A stretch of DNA of 53,530 nt from Exiguobacterium algae. GTDB lineage: Bacteria; Bacillota; Bacilli; Exiguobacteriales; Exiguobacteriaceae. This document shows, in pieces, positions 34,139-42,647 of this stretch; within the stretch, counting starts at the first letter, position 1, and each line of letters starts with the position of its first letter. Below the pieces are notes generated by a model. It did not search any database, had not been told where the DNA came from, and saw only the letters and a list, made by a program, of their open reading frames with translations. The DNA is taken from positions 1 to 53,530 of the forward strand of contig NZ_JACSKZ010000007.1 of assembly GCF_018617875.1 (NCBI RefSeq), written 5' to 3'. Both the position numbers and the translations under genes were made by a program.

Positions 34139-34280
34139 CTGATTCACCTCTCAGACCCCCAATTCTTTATCGAATTTTTCGGGCGTAATAATCGAACATT
34201 GTCATTGAATGTCGCTCGTTTTCCATGCCTAAAAAGCGGCAGACACGGCAATTTCAAGCGAATTCCATTCCAATGGCATT
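34139..34280 (-). promoter_or_regulatory. 5' leader of rpoBC
   Basis: This is an untranslated leader of about 140 nt between the promoter and rpoB. It has AT-rich and mixed sequence. I see no strong hairpin, terminator or ORF in it. Confidence 0.5.
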
Positions 34281-34286
34281 TTATAA

Positions 34287-34315
34287 TATTAGCATATACG
34301 TTATGGCGAGTCAAT
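34287..34315 (-). promoter_or_regulatory. Sigma-A promoter of rpoBC
   Basis: The -35 TTGACT (34310-34315) and -10 TAATAT (34287-34292) have a 17-base spacer, starting 16 bases after the methyltransferase stop. Confidence 0.87.
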
Positions 34316-34331
34316 AAAACTCCGCCGGTTG

Positions 34332-34928
34332 TCAAGAGCGAATTGCTTTAAAAATAAAGTAGCCTTTATCTTTTGCAATCGTGTCCACTTGACCAAACAC
34401 CTCTTCCAATAATTTTTTAGCAGAAGGTGCTCCTTGTTTCTTTTGAATGACGACGTAAAGCGCGCCTCCAACGACCAGATGCGAGTGGGCATCACGTAAA
34501 ATGGTGTGGACCACCTGCTTCCCAGCACGGATCGGCGGGTTGGTGACGATTGCAGCAAACTGTTCCTCTCCCACCGCATCATATGCATGGGAAAGTCGCG
34601 TTTCTACGGTCACTCCATTACGGGCGGCGTTCTGTTCAGACAATGCGAGCGCACGCTCGTTCACATCCACGAGCAATGCCTCACGCCCAGAGGCGTCGGC
34701 AAGCGAGATCCCCATCGGACCATAACCACAACCTACATCTAAAATGCGCCCGGCAACATCAGGCACTTCAAATGATTCGATTAAGAGACGCGACCCAAAA
34801 TCGACAGATCCTTTCGAGAACACACCGCGGTCCGAGGTGAAGGTATACATCTTCCCTCGCAACTCAAACGTCCATGTCTCAGGGGCACTTTCCGAACGCG
34901 GGTCGTTCGTATAGTAATGATCTCCCAT
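34332..34928 (-). CDS. RsmC-like class I SAM-dependent methyltransferase (YbxB family)
   Basis: The 198-residue protein has the SAM-binding motif DVGCGYGPMGISLA (around residues 60-75) and the catalytic VTNPPIRAGK (around 125), the NPPx motif of N-methyltransferases acting on guanine or adenine in RNA. B. subtilis YbxB in the same place, between rplL and rpoB, is annotated as a 16S rRNA guanine methyltransferase of the RsmC family. The ATG follows AGGAGG. It is read through or past the rplL terminator. The exact target base is not known from sequence. Confidence 0.88.
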   Translation of the reverse strand: MGDHYYTNDPRSESAPETWTFELRGKMYTFTSDRGVFSKGSVDFGSRLLIESFEVPDVAGRILDVGCGYGPMGISLADASGREALLVDVNERALALSEQNAARNGVTVETRLSHAYDAVGEEQFAAIVTNPPIRAGKQVVHTILRDAHSHLVVGGALYVVIQKKQGAPSAKKLLEEVFGQVDTIAKDKGYFIFKAIRS

Positions 34929-34960
34929 GCTTTGAACCTCCTAACCCATTCTTCAAGGAA

Positions 34961-34989
34961 ATAAAAGAAGCTCGCCGTGGCGAGCTTCT
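34961..34989 (-). terminator. Intrinsic terminator after rplL
   Basis: AGAAGCTCGCC and GGCGAGCTTCT form a 10-11 bp stem followed by TTTTATTT. It lies 18 bases after the rplL stop and separates the highly expressed rplJ-rplL from the methyltransferase gene, with probable read-through. Confidence 0.88.
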
Positions 34990-35007
34990 ATAAGTTGTGA
35001 AGTCGAA

Positions 35008-35376
35008 TTACTTAACTTCAACAGATGCGCCAGCTTCTTCAAGCTTAGCTTTGATTGCTTCAGCGTCGTCTTTAGAAACGCCTTCTTTGACTGGAGCTGG
35101 AGTTCCGTCAACGAGTGCTTTAGCTTCTTTAAGACCGAGGCCTGTGATTTCACGAACAGCTTTGATGACGTTGATTTTACCAGCGCCAGCGTTTGTGAGG
35201 ACTACGTCGAATTCAGTTTTCTCTTCAGCTGCTGCGCCTGCGCCAGCACCTGCAACTGCTACTGGAGCTGCTGCTGATACGCCGAATTCTTCTTCGATTG
35301 TTTTTACGAGTTCGTTAAGTTCGAGAACCGTCATTGATTTGAGGTCTTCGATGAATTGCTCTTTGTTGAAAGCCAT
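35008..35376 (-). CDS. rplL: 50S ribosomal protein L7/L12 (bL12)
   Basis: The 122-residue stalk protein has an N-terminal dimerisation domain ([19 protein letters not shown]), an Ala/Gly-rich flexible hinge (about residues 35-50) and a globular C-terminal domain. That domain has the factor-binding [13 protein letters not shown] and ends AGASVEVK. It recruits EF-Tu, EF-G and IF2. Confidence 0.99.
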   Translation of the reverse strand: MAFNKEQFIEDLKSMTVLELNELVKTIEEEFGVSAAAPVAVAGAGAGAAAEEKTEFDVVLTNAGAGKINVIKAVREITGLGLKEAKALVDGTPAPVKEGVSKDDAEAIKAKLEEAGASVEVK

Positions 35377-35437
35377 TATGGTTTTCCTCCTTTGATGTTG
35401 TAAAAAAGTTTTTTGGGTTTACGCTACGAGACAAAAA

Positions 35438-35944
35438 TTAAGCTGATTGCTCTTCTTTTTGTTCTGCGATTGCGTTTGTTGCGACTGCGAGCCCACGGAT
35501 TGGAGCTTGAAGTACGCTGAGAAGCATCGAGAGAAGACCTTCGCGTGATGGAAGTTCTGCAAGGGCTTTGACTTCTTCGAGTGAAGAAACTTTGCCTTCG
35601 ATGATTCCGCCTTTAAGTTCGAGCGCTTTGTGCTCTTTCGAGAAGTCGTTCAAAATCTTCGCTGGAGCAACAACGTCTTCGTTTGAGAAGGCGATTGCTG
35701 TAGGACCAGTGAAGACTTCGTCAAGACCTTCGAAGTTCGACTGAACTGCTGCGCGGCGAAGGAGTCCGTTTTTGTATACTTTGAACTCGATTCCAGCGTC
35801 ACGGAGTGATTTACGGAGTGTAGTCACTTCTTCAACTGTAAGTCCGCGGTAGTCAACAACGATTGTTCCAACGCTCGCTTGCATTTTCTCAGCGATTTCA
35901 TCGACGAGAGCCGATTTCTGAGCTACGATTTTTTCGTTTGCCAT
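35438..35944 (-). CDS. rplJ: 50S ribosomal protein L10 (uL10)
   Basis: The 168-residue protein [20 protein letters not shown] has the L10 segments [21 protein letters not shown] and the C-terminal L12-binding helix ([20 protein letters not shown]). It anchors the L12 dimers. The start at 35944 follows AGGAGGTG; 35965 would add seven non-family residues. The complex with L12 represses through the leader upstream. Confidence 0.98.
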   Translation of the reverse strand: MANEKIVAQKSALVDEIAEKMQASVGTIVVDYRGLTVEEVTTLRKSLRDAGIEFKVYKNGLLRRAAVQSNFEGLDEVFTGPTAIAFSNEDVVAPAKILNDFSKEHKALELKGGIIEGKVSSLEEVKALAELPSREGLLSMLLSVLQAPIRGLAVATNAIAEQKEEQSA

Positions 35945-36147
35945 GTGTTTGCACCTCCTAGTCAATTCTTATACCGGACGAGAGGCTGCTCTCCAAAAGA
36001 AATCCCTCGTATGAAGACATACGAGGGCGTAATTGTTTGAAAGTAAACCTGTGACAACAGGCTCAAGTTCGAGCAAAGACACCTCGGAAGGGTTTACGGA
36101 CCGATGTCCACCTTCTGTCTACGGTAATCCAACATATTCGGTTGAAC
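35945..36147 (-). promoter_or_regulatory. L10 leader RNA (autoregulatory, with attenuator)
   Basis: The roughly 200-nt leader between the promoter and rplJ has the usual L10(L12)4 target layout. GTAAACC (36091-36097) can pair with GGTTTAC (36043-36049), with a CCTGT/ACAGG hairpin nearby. A textbook terminator (36004-36027, T-rich tail 35993-36003) precedes the ribosome-binding site. In Bacillales this leader couples L10-L12 binding to transcription attenuation. Confidence 0.85.
35993..36027 (-). terminator. Leader terminator (attenuator) of rplJ-rplL
   Basis: A perfect 10-bp stem (CCCTCGTATG with CATACGAGGG, TCTT loop) is followed by ATTTCTTTT on the minus strand. It lies before rplJ within its own leader and so acts as an attenuator. 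Confidence 0.9.
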
Positions 36148-36154
36148 GTGTATT

Positions 36155-36183
36155 ACTTTAACAGCGGTGTCACACGTTGTCAA
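36155..36183 (-). promoter_or_regulatory. Sigma-A promoter of rplJ-rplL
   Basis: The -35 TTGACA (36178-36183) and -10 TAAAGT (36155-36160) have a 17-base spacer and a TG extension. It starts 19 bases downstream of the rplA stop. Confidence 0.85.
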
Positions 36184-36201
36184 CAATTTATTTCAACAAG
36201 A

Positions 36202-36888
36202 TTACTTAAGGAAATCTGCAGTCGCTACACGGATCCCAGGACCCATTGTAGATGAAAGCGAGATGTTTTTAAGGTAAGTTCCTTTTGCAGTAGCAGGCTT
36301 CACTTTCATGAGTGTTTCGAGAATTGTCTCGATGTTCTCAGAGAGTTTCGTTGCTTCAAATGATTTCTTACCAACTGGAACGTGGATGTTACCAGCTTTA
36401 TCAACGCGGTATTCTACTTTACCAGCTTTGATGTCCGCGATTGCTTTTTCAACGTCGAAAGTAACTGTTCCTGTTTTCGGGTTCGGCATGAGGCCTTTAG
36501 GTCCGAGAACACGACCGAGTTTACCAACTTCACCCATCATGTCAGGTGTCGCAACGATTACATCGAAGTCGAACCATCCTTGTTGGATTTTGTTGATGTA
36601 CTCAGCGTCACCAACGTAGTCTGCGCCAGCAGCTTCCGCTTCTTTCACTTTCTCACCTTTTGCGAAGACGAGAACTTTTTGTGTTTTACCAGTACCGTGT
36701 GGAAGTACAACGGCACCACGGATTTGCTGGTCAGCTTTCTTCGGATCTACTCCGAGACGGACAGCAACTTCGATTGTTTCATCGAATTTTGCAGTAGCTG
36801 TTTTTTGAACGAGCTCGACAGCTTCAGCGAGGTCGTATGACTTCGTGCGGTCAACAAGCTTAGCTGCTTCTTGGTGTTTTTTACCCAT
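36202..36888 (-). CDS. rplA: 50S ribosomal protein L1 (uL1)
   Basis: The 228-residue protein [20 protein letters not shown] has the L1 signature [16 protein letters not shown] (around 132-147) and forms the mobile L1 stalk at the E site. The start at 36888 follows AAGGAGG; a longer reading from 36966 would cross the intergenic region and is not family-like. Confidence 0.98.
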   Translation of the reverse strand: MGKKHQEAAKLVDRTKSYDLAEAVELVQKTATAKFDETIEVAVRLGVDPKKADQQIRGAVVLPHGTGKTQKVLVFAKGEKVKEAEAAGADYVGDAEYINKIQQGWFDFDVIVATPDMMGEVGKLGRVLGPKGLMPNPKTGTVTFDVEKAIADIKAGKVEYRVDKAGNIHVPVGKKSFEATKLSENIETILETLMKVKPATAKGTYLKNISLSSTMGPGIRVATADFLK

Positions 36889-36982
36889 GATCTTTTCCTC
36901 CTTGTGGTTAGCGGAATTTCCTCCCACATAATGAAGGGATTGAAGGTGAGCAGTATTCACCGACAACCCCAGAGACTGACAA

Positions 36983-37408
36983 TTAGTCTTCGATTACAAT
37001 ACCCATACTGCGCGCAGTACCTTCAACCATAAGCATCGCTGTTTCTACAGATGATGCGTTAAGGTCAGGCATTTTAAGTTCAGCGATTTCGCGAACTTTG
37101 TCACGCTTAACCGTTGCTACTTTCTTACGGTTTGGTTCACCAGAACCACTCTCGATACCAGCAGCTTTCTTCAAGAGAACTGCAGCTGGTGGAGTTTTCG
37201 TAATGAATGTAAACGAACGATCTTCGTATACCGTGATGACTACAGGAATAATCAATCCGGCTTGGTCTTGTGTACGAGCGTTGAACTCTTTACAGAATCC
37301 CATGATGTTAACACCTGCTTGACCAAGTGCTGGACCTACTGGCGGTGCTGGGTTAGCTTTACCAGCTGGGATTTGAAGTTTAACGAGTTTAGTAACTTTC
37401 TTCGCCAC
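36983..37408 (-). CDS. rplK: 50S ribosomal protein L11 (uL11)
   Basis: The 141-residue protein starts from a GTG ([20 protein letters not shown]), behind AAGGAGGTG. The N-terminal proline-rich face [18 protein letters not shown] (around 20-37) binds thiostrepton and contacts EF-G. A C-terminal rRNA-binding domain follows. Longer in-frame starts upstream are not family-like. Confidence 0.98.
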   Translation of the reverse strand: MAKKVTKLVKLQIPAGKANPAPPVGPALGQAGVNIMGFCKEFNARTQDQAGLIIPVVITVYEDRSFTFITKTPPAAVLLKKAAGIESGSGEPNRKKVATVKRDKVREIAELKMPDLNASSVETAMLMVEGTARSMGIVIED

Positions 37409-37520
37409 GAGACACACCTCCTTAAGTCTAAAATGTGGTTTCTTGGACGTTGTGCGCCCTCCCACTCAATCTATTAGGTCGAGTTTGTACCGAAATAAAG
37501 CACAACATCAAACATTTTCG

Positions 37521-37549
37521 ATTGTACCATCCGTTTTACGGATTAGCAA
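37521..37549 (-). promoter_or_regulatory. Sigma-A promoter of rplK-rplA
   Basis: The -35 TTGCTA (37544-37549) and -10 TACAAT (37521-37526) have a 17-base spacer and a TGG extension. The spacer is itself an inverted repeat. A 112-base leader follows before rplK, where L1 feedback is known in other bacteria. Confidence 0.8.
37529..37543 (-). repeat. Inverted repeat within the rplK promoter spacer
   Basis: ATCCGT and ACGGAT flank a three-base centre and span the interval between -35 and -10. It could be an operator or part of a nusG end hairpin; no T run follows it. Confidence 0.6.
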
Positions 37550-37555
37550 GTGGGT

Positions 37556-38107
37556 TTAGTTAATTTTCTGAACTTGTTCGAAGTCAAGCTCAATTTTCGT
37601 CTCACGACCGAACATGTCGACCACGACTTTGAGCTTCTCTTTGTCGGCTTCAATCTCGTCGATTGTTCCTTCAAAGTTCTCGAACGCGCCTTCTTTCACG
37701 CGGACGAGGTCACCGATTTCGTAGCTATAACGATCTTTCTTCTCGATGAGTCCCATCTGTGACAAGACGTTCGTCACTTCATCCGGTTGGAGCGGGATTG
37801 GTTTCGCACCGCCCCCGGTCGACCCGAGGAAGCCTGTGACGTTTGGCGTGTTGCGGACAACATACCATGAATCGTCCGTCATGACCATCTCTACGAATAC
37901 ATAGCCAGGGAAACTTTTCACTTCACGTTCTTTAATTTTCTTTTCGCCACTCTTCAATGTGACTTCTTCTTGTGTCGTTTCAGTCGGGACGAGGACGCGG
38001 AAAATTTTATCTTCCATGTTCATCGAACCGATTCGACGCTCCAGGTTTTCTTTGACGTTGTTCTCAAAGCCAGAGTACGTCTGGACAACAAACCATTGTT
38101 TCTCCAC
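37556..38107 (-). CDS. nusG: Transcription termination/antitermination factor NusG
   Basis: The 183-residue protein starts from a GTG at 38107 (VEKQWFVVQTYSGFENNV), matching the Bacillus N-terminus. It has the NGN domain (to about residue 110, with MTDDSWYVVRNTPNVTGFLG) and a KOW domain at the C-terminus (GDLVRVKEGAFENFEGTIDE). It binds RNA polymerase and S10. A GTG 9 bases earlier (38116) is the alternative. It ends right before the rplK promoter. Confidence 0.98.
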   Translation of the reverse strand: MEKQWFVVQTYSGFENNVKENLERRIGSMNMEDKIFRVLVPTETTQEEVTLKSGEKKIKEREVKSFPGYVFVEMVMTDDSWYVVRNTPNVTGFLGSTGGGAKPIPLQPDEVTNVLSQMGLIEKKDRYSYEIGDLVRVKEGAFENFEGTIDEIEADKEKLKVVVDMFGRETKIELDFEQVQKIN

Positions 38108-38123
38108 GGCTTTCACCTCTTCC

Positions 38124-38294
38124 TTAGTTAATTAATAAATTGACGAGATAGCTGACTCCAGTATCTACGCCGAACACGAACAGACCAATCACGACAACTG
38201 TCGCGATGACGGTAATGGTATATTTTGTGAGTTCTTTACGAGTCGGCCAACTCGTTTTCTTTAACTCTTTCCATACGTCGCGCAAAAAGTTCAT
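38124..38294 (-). CDS. secE: Preprotein translocase subunit SecE
   Basis: The 56-residue single-span membrane protein starts MNFLRDVWKELKKTSWPTRK, the conserved SecE amphipathic helix and WPT motif. One transmembrane helix (around residues 26-45) follows, then a short tail. It clamps the SecY channel. The ATG at 38294 follows AGGAGG. It is 16 bases before nusG, the universal secE-nusG pairing. Confidence 0.97.
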   Translation of the reverse strand: MNFLRDVWKELKKTSWPTRKELTKYTITVIATVVVIGLFVFGVDTGVSYLVNLLIN

Positions 38295-38328
38295 GGTAGC
38301 TTCCTCCTACATTGAATGCCAATCTACT

Positions 38329-38475
38329 TTACTTCGATTCCCGATGCATCGTGTGCGCGTTACAGCGGCGACAAAACTTCTTGAATTCAAGTCGTGTCGA
38401 CACACCATCTTTCTTCGTCGTCGAGTATTCTCGAGACCCGCATTCCGAGCAAGCGAGACTTACTTTCTTTGCCAT
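38329..38475 (-). CDS. rpmG: 50S ribosomal protein L33 (bL33), zinc-binding form
   Basis: The 48-residue protein begins [20 protein letters not shown] and has a zinc ribbon with Cys9, Cys12, Cys35 and Cys38, so it is the zinc-containing form. The ATG is chosen at 38475, four bases after an out-of-frame ATG. The position before secE-nusG is that of rpmGB in B. subtilis. Confidence 0.95.
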   Translation of the reverse strand: MAKKVSLACSECGSREYSTTKKDGVSTRLEFKKFCRRCNAHTMHRESK

Positions 38476-38517
38476 TCATAAGCGCCCCTTTCAACTACTC
38501 CCTCTTAAAAAAGAGCG

Positions 38518-38545
38518 AAAAAAAAACGCCTCCTGTAAATGGCGT
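38518..38545 (-). terminator. Terminator-like hairpin in the leader of rpmG-secE-nusG
   Basis: ACGCC and GGCGT pair around a 10-base loop and are followed by nine Ts. It lies between the promoter (38568-38596) and rpmG, so it would attenuate the operon. A second weak stem (CTCTT/AAGAG) follows. The short 5-bp stem makes strength uncertain. Confidence 0.6.
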
Positions 38546-38567
38546 CTACGGACAAGGCGCTGCTTTT

Positions 38568-38596
38568 AAAGTATCACATAGGAGGCACGGGGTCAA
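38568..38596 (-). promoter_or_regulatory. Sigma-A promoter of rpmG-secE-nusG
   Basis: The -35 TTGACC (38591-38596) and -10 TACTTT (38568-38573) have a 17-base spacer and a TG extension (TGATACTTT). It starts 5 bases after the sigH stop. Confidence 0.78.
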
Positions 38597-38601
38597 TATC
38601 G

Positions 38602-39243
38602 TTAACTGGTCAACATATTTACATCAACATGCCGCTCGAATTTTTTCTTCACCCGTTGCAAGGCATTATCGATCGATTTGACATGTCGGTCCAAATCATC
38701 TGAGATCTCCTGGTAAGAACGCCCATCTAAATAGAGACGGAGCACTTTACGCTCGAGATCACTTAAAATTTCGTCCATCTTCTCTTCCATGAAGGTTTGC
38801 TCTTCCTGTGACACAATTAATTCCTGCGGATCCGTCGGATGTGGAGGCAAGATCACGTCCAGGAGCGTGCGGTCGGACTCTTCATCAAAAATCGGCTTAT
38901 CCAACGACACGTAAGAGTTGAGCGGAATATGCTTTTGTCTCGTGGCAGTCTTGATTGCCGTAATCATTTGCCGTGTAATACACATTTCCGCGAAACTTTT
39001 AAAAGAAGCAAGACGTTCGTCTTTATAGTCACGGACGCCCTTATACAGTCCGATCATCCCTTCTTGAACGATATCTTCGTGGTCGGCACCGATCAAAAAA
39101 TAGGACCGCGCCTTCGCCCGAACGAAATAACGATACCGCTCAATCAAAAACTCCAGCGCGTCACTATCCCCTTCATTACGCGCAAGCAAGACCAACTCTT
39201 CGTCTGACATGTTTTCAAACTGTTCGTACGGCCATCCGTTCAT
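38602..39243 (-). CDS. sigH: RNA polymerase sigma factor SigH (sigma-H)
   Basis: The 213-residue sigma-70-family factor has region 2 ARSYFLIGADHEDIVQEGMI near residue 55 and DYKDERLASFKSFAEMCITR around 85. A C-terminal region 4 helix-turn-helix is present (LYLDGRSYQEISDDLDRHVKSI). It is close in size to B. subtilis SigH (218). It sits between rae1 and rpmG as in Bacillus. There sigma-H serves entry to sporulation and competence; a competence or stress role is more likely in a non-spore-former. An ATG follows a G-rich stretch. Confidence 0.96.
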   Translation of the reverse strand: MNGWPYEQFENMSDEELVLLARNEGDSDALEFLIERYRYFVRAKARSYFLIGADHEDIVQEGMIGLYKGVRDYKDERLASFKSFAEMCITRQMITAIKTATRQKHIPLNSYVSLDKPIFDEESDRTLLDVILPPHPTDPQELIVSQEEQTFMEEKMDEILSDLERKVLRLYLDGRSYQEISDDLDRHVKSIDNALQRVKKKFERHVDVNMLTS

Positions 39244-39292
39244 GCTCCATACCCCCCGGCAATTGATCCTGAACTATGTAAGGTTGTGTCCC

Positions 39293-39321
39293 ATTATAGG
39301 TTTCACATCTGGTTGCGTCAA
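39293..39321 (-). promoter_or_regulatory. Sigma-A promoter of sigH
   Basis: The -35 TTGACG (39316-39321) and a consensus -10 TATAAT (39293-39298) have a 17-base spacer, 50 bases before sigH. The interval 39322-39415 is AT-rich with no ORF I can support. Confidence 0.85.
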
Positions 39322-39415
39322 ACAAAATTCTAAAAATTCCGTCAATTGAAATATGCGTAGCCCATATAGTTAATAGTATACAATAAATCGCTTCAAAAAA
39401 ATGTAAAAGTCATCA

Positions 39416-39446
39416 TAAAAAGACGAGTCCATTTTATGAACTCGTC
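39416..39446 (-). terminator. Intrinsic terminator after rae1
   Basis: GACGAGT and ACTCGTC form a 7-bp stem with an 11-base loop, then CTTTTTA. It ends the gltX-cysES-mrnC-rlmB-rae1 unit before sigH. Confidence 0.8.
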
Positions 39447-39453
39447 CGTGACG

Positions 39454-39993
39454 TCAATCACCCTTTGAACGGCGACGACGCATCTCTTCAAATCGAAGTT
39501 GAATATCCGGAGGGAAATCAATCGTTTTACGGTTGGATTGACTTTTTTCCAGTTCGACACGTTGTTGCTCAATGAGCGACTTGGCCTGCTTCCAATCATT
39601 CAGTAGCTCGGTGGCGGGTACGCGCAGCGCCCCCTGTCCAAAAATCACCCATTGCTCGGTAAAGTCGTTCGTCGCAACGAATAACGTGACCAAACGATCA
39701 TCGACCAACTCATGCGCACGACGCTCAATCCATTCATCCGCCGTCTCATTTTCTTTCGTATACACCACGTCGACCCGGCTTCTTTTTTCTTTTGATTCCC
39801 GACCATAGCGCATGTGTGCATCGAACACGATTGTGACTTCTTTTCCTGAGGCTGCTTGATATTCCGCCATCGCCTCAATCAACAGATTTCGAGCCTGGTC
39901 GAAATCGACATCTCGAAGCCGACGCAAATGGGGCCATGCGCCAATGATGTTGTATCCATCGACAAGAAGGAGCTCACGTTTTTGGATACTCAT
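39454..39993 (-). CDS. rae1: Ribosome-dependent mRNA endonuclease Rae1 (YacP, NYN/PIN domain)
   Basis: The 179-residue NYN-domain nuclease begins with a PIN-like core LLVDGYNIIGAWP (Asp12, Asn15). It has further conserved acidic and Thr-Asn-Asp positions (KENETADEWIE, then VATNDF), and a basic helical tail. In B. subtilis the homologue YacP/Rae1 binds the ribosomal A site and cuts mRNA. It overlaps rlmB by 4 bases. Confidence 0.9.
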   Translation of the reverse strand: MSIQKRELLLVDGYNIIGAWPHLRRLRDVDFDQARNLLIEAMAEYQAASGKEVTIVFDAHMRYGRESKEKRSRVDVVYTKENETADEWIERRAHELVDDRLVTLFVATNDFTEQWVIFGQGALRVPATELLNDWKQAKSLIEQQRVELEKSQSNRKTIDFPPDIQLRFEEMRRRRSKGD

Positions 39994-40910
39994 GATAACG
40001 GATGACGGGACCGGTGCACTTCATATAACAGAAGTGCCGCGGCAACGGATGCGTTCAGTGACGTGACGTGACCGACCATCGGTAAATGAACAAGGAAGTC
40101 GCAAGACTCTCGAACGAGACGGCTCATTCCTTTCCCCTCGCTACCGATCACGACAACGAGTGGCATATTGCCATCGAGACGACGGTAATCCTGACTTTCC
40201 TTCGCATCTGTTCCGACCACCCACAATCCTTTTTCCTTCAGTTCTTCAAGCGTCCGGGTCAAGTTCGTGACACGTGCTACCGGGATATGTTCAATCGCCC
40301 CAGTCGACGCTTTCGCGACCGTTTGTGTCAAACCAACCGACCGGCGCTTCGGAATGATGATCCCGTGTGCACCGACAGCATCTGCCGTACGTAAGATCGA
40401 ACCGAGGTTATGCGGGTCTTCTAACTCATCCAGCAAGATGAAAAGCGGAGTCTCCTCTTTCGAGGCGGCAAGTACGAACATATCTTCAATCGTTTTATAC
40501 TCATATGCTGCGACAGCGGCAACCACACCCTGGTGATGCTCACTCCCCGCCATTTTCTCAAGCTTCGTTTTCGGCACGAAGGAGACTTGCACCGAAGCCT
40601 CGTTCGCCATCGCGATGATCTGGGCGAGCGGTCCTTTTTGTTGTCCTTCGAGAATGAACACTTTGTTCATATCCCGACCGCTCCGCAGTGCTTCAAGCAC
40701 CGGATTTCGTCCGTAGAGGAAATCAATTCCCTCTTCCATCACGTCAACTTCTTTGTAGTCCGGCCGTTCGGCTTTTTGGCGACGCGGACGTTCAACACGT
40801 TCCTGACGCGAACGGTCGAAAGGTTGTTTCTCTCTTCCGCGCCCTCCGTCATGTCGCTTCGGTCGATTCGTTTTCGAGCCAGTTGAACGCTTGTTCGATG
40901 AGTTCTTCAA
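39990..40910 (-). CDS. rlmB: 23S rRNA (guanosine-2'-O)-methyltransferase RlmB/YacO, SPOUT family
   Basis: The conserved SPOUT core runs from about Met58 ([21 protein letters not shown] region). It has motif 1 [20 protein letters not shown], motif 2 [15 protein letters not shown] and motif 3 [22 protein letters not shown]. It methylates a guanosine ribose in 23S rRNA. In this frame the coding region extends upstream by 57 residues of Arg/Lys-rich sequence from a TTG at 40910, overlapping the end of mrnC by 62 bases. A shorter start at 40739 (ATG) gives the usual length but has a weak ribosome-binding site. Confidence 0.9.
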   Translation of the reverse strand: MKNSSNKRSTGSKTNRPKRHDGGRGREKQPFDRSRQERVERPRRQKAERPDYKEVDVMEEGIDFLYGRNPVLEALRSGRDMNKVFILEGQQKGPLAQIIAMANEASVQVSFVPKTKLEKMAGSEHHQGVVAAVAAYEYKTIEDMFVLAASKEETPLFILLDELEDPHNLGSILRTADAVGAHGIIIPKRRSVGLTQTVAKASTGAIEHIPVARVTNLTRTLEELKEKGLWVVGTDAKESQDYRRLDGNMPLVVVIGSEGKGMSRLVRESCDFLVHLPMVGHVTSLNASVAAALLLYEVHRSRHPLS

Positions 40911-41253
40911 GACGATCCCTTCTTTCTGTTAAATAGATATAACCAATCAATGCCTCAAAGGCTGTCGAATAACGGTACGTATGGACGTCGACCCGTTTCG
41001 GAATCGAACCCGATTTCGCATTCTTCCCTCTTCTGACGACTGCTTCCTCTTCTTCTGTCAGCATCCCTGCTTCCAGCCAGTGCGTCACAACGCCAGCCTG
41101 GGCACTGGCATTCACGTAACGCACTGCCCCGCGGTGTAAGTCGTTCGGTTTTGTCAAACCTTTTCCTAACAACCGTTTCCTTACAGCCATCTCGTAAACC
41201 ACGTCACCCATGTAAGCCAGTGCGAGTGCGTTCATTTGTTTCGGTTGCATCAT
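40849..41253 (-). CDS. mrnC: Mini-ribonuclease III (MrnC)
   Basis: The 134-residue RNase III domain has no dsRNA-binding domain. The catalytic Asp lies in [14 protein letters not shown] (Asp17), and a Glu in the later [13 protein letters not shown] helix completes the site. It matures 23S rRNA ends in Firmicutes. The ATG at 41253 overlaps the cysS stop (TTATGATG); a GTG 12 bases earlier is the alternative. Gene order cysS-mrnC-rlmB is conserved. Confidence 0.95.
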   Translation of the reverse strand: MMQPKQMNALALAYMGDVVYEMAVRKRLLGKGLTKPNDLHRGAVRYVNASAQAGVVTHWLEAGMLTEEEEAVVRRGKNAKSGSIPKRVDVHTYRYSTAFEALIGYIYLTERRDRLEELIEQAFNWLENESTEAT

Positions 41254-42647
41254 AACCGTTTCCACCGCACACCTTGTGCCGTGTCTTCGAGTTGAATGTT
41301 TTGTTGTTTCAACAAGTCACGGATTTCGTCCGCACGGGCAAAGTTCCGGTTCGCTCGCGCTTCGTTCCGCTCTTGGATTAATTGGTCGATGTCATCGTCA
41401 AGAAGTTCTTTCTCCTCTGCCAACGTCAAACCAAGCACCCCGGTCAATTCATCAAACAACTCAATGACTTGTTCAAGTGTCTCTTTCGACACATGGTCGG
41501 CTTTGGCGTAAATATTTGCCTCCCGGGCCAGGTCGAATAACACTGTCATCGCATTCGCAGTATTGATATCATCATCCATCGCTTCGATAAAGGCAGATTT
41601 GATATTCACCAACTTCCGCTCCATCGATTCACTTGGCTCTCCAAGACCCGTCGTGACCGATAAACGGTATTCAATGTTCTGGTAGGCTTCTTTGATCCGG
41701 CTCCAGCCGTTTGCCGCTTGTTCAATCAACTCACGACTATAGTTGATTGGATGTCGGTAATGAACAGAAAGCATGAAGAAGCGAAGCACCATCGGGTCTA
41801 CTTCTTTTAACGCCTCGTGGACGAGCAGGAAGTTTCCGAGCGATTTCGACATTTTTTCATTTTCAATATTGATAAATCCGTTATGCAGCCAATAGTTCGC
41901 AAATTTCGCATGATTGCATGCTTCCGATTGCGCGATCTCATTCTCGTGGTGAGGGAATTTCAGATCGTGTCCGCCCGCATGAATGTCGATTGTCGCACCG
42001 AGGTGTTTTTTCGCCATCGCTGAACATTCGATATGCCAACCTGGACGGCCTTTCCCCCACGGGCTCTCCCACGCCGGCTCACTCGGTTTGGCCGCTTTCC
42101 ATAGTACGAAGTCAAGCGGATCTTCTTTCTTTTCGCCGACATCGACCCGTGATCCCGCTCGTAAATCTTCAATCGACTGTTGGCTCAGCTTGCCATATTC
42201 CTCAAACTTTTTCGTCCGGAAATAGACGTCTCCCTCCGATTCGTAGGCGTAGCCCTCTTCTTCTAACTGACGGATGAAGTCGATGATCTCTTGCATCGTA
42301 TCCGTGACACGTGGATGCACATCCGCCGGCTGGACGTTTAACGCCCCCGTATCCGCCAAATACGCCTCGATGTAGCGGTTTGTTAAGGTTTCTACGTCCT
42401 CCCCTAACTCATTGGCCGTCCGAATAATTTTGTCATCGACATCGGTAAAGTTTAAAACATACTTCACGTCGTACCCTCGATACGTCAAATAACGACGAAC
42501 GGTGTCAAAGGCGATGGCAGGTCGGGCATTCCCGACATGAATATAGTTATATACAGTCGGACCACATACGTACATCGATACTTTTCCCGGAACGATCGGA
42601 ACGAACGGCTCCTTTTTATTCGTGAGGCTGTTGTAAAACTGAATCAT
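41250..42647 (-). CDS. cysS: Cysteine--tRNA ligase
   Basis: The 465-residue class I synthetase has the HIGH-type motif HVGN (37-40), a zinc Cys28 in [18 protein letters not shown], further zinc ligands around ECSAM and HAGGHD, and the KMSKSLGN motif near residue 265. It charges tRNA-Cys. The start overlaps cysE by 32 bases. It belongs to the cysE-cysS unit under the T-box. Confidence 0.98.
   Translation of the reverse strand: MIQFYNSLTNKKEPFVPIVPGKVSMYVCGPTVYNYIHVGNARPAIAFDTVRRYLTYRGYDVKYVLNFTDVDDKIIRTANELGEDVETLTNRYIEAYLADTGALNVQPADVHPRVTDTMQEIIDFIRQLEEEGYAYESEGDVYFRTKKFEEYGKLSQQSIEDLRAGSRVDVGEKKEDPLDFVLWKAAKPSEPAWESPWGKGRPGWHIECSAMAKKHLGATIDIHAGGHDLKFPHHENEIAQSEACNHAKFANYWLHNGFINIENEKMSKSLGNFLLVHEALKEVDPMVLRFFMLSVHYRHPINYSRELIEQAANGWSRIKEAYQNIEYRLSVTTGLGEPSESMERKLVNIKSAFIEAMDDDINTANAMTVLFDLAREANIYAKADHVSKETLEQVIELFDELTGVLGLTLAEEKELLDDDIDQLIQERNEARANRNFARADEIRDLLKQQNIQLEDTAQGVRWKRL

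Noticed and set aside
37529-37543. Inverted repeat as the nusG terminator
   Set aside because: No T run follows, and it lies within a good promoter; kept only as a repeat.
39322-39415. Second promoter for sigH around TATACT near 39378
   Set aside because: No -35 at a suitable distance, while a near-consensus promoter exists at 39293-39321.
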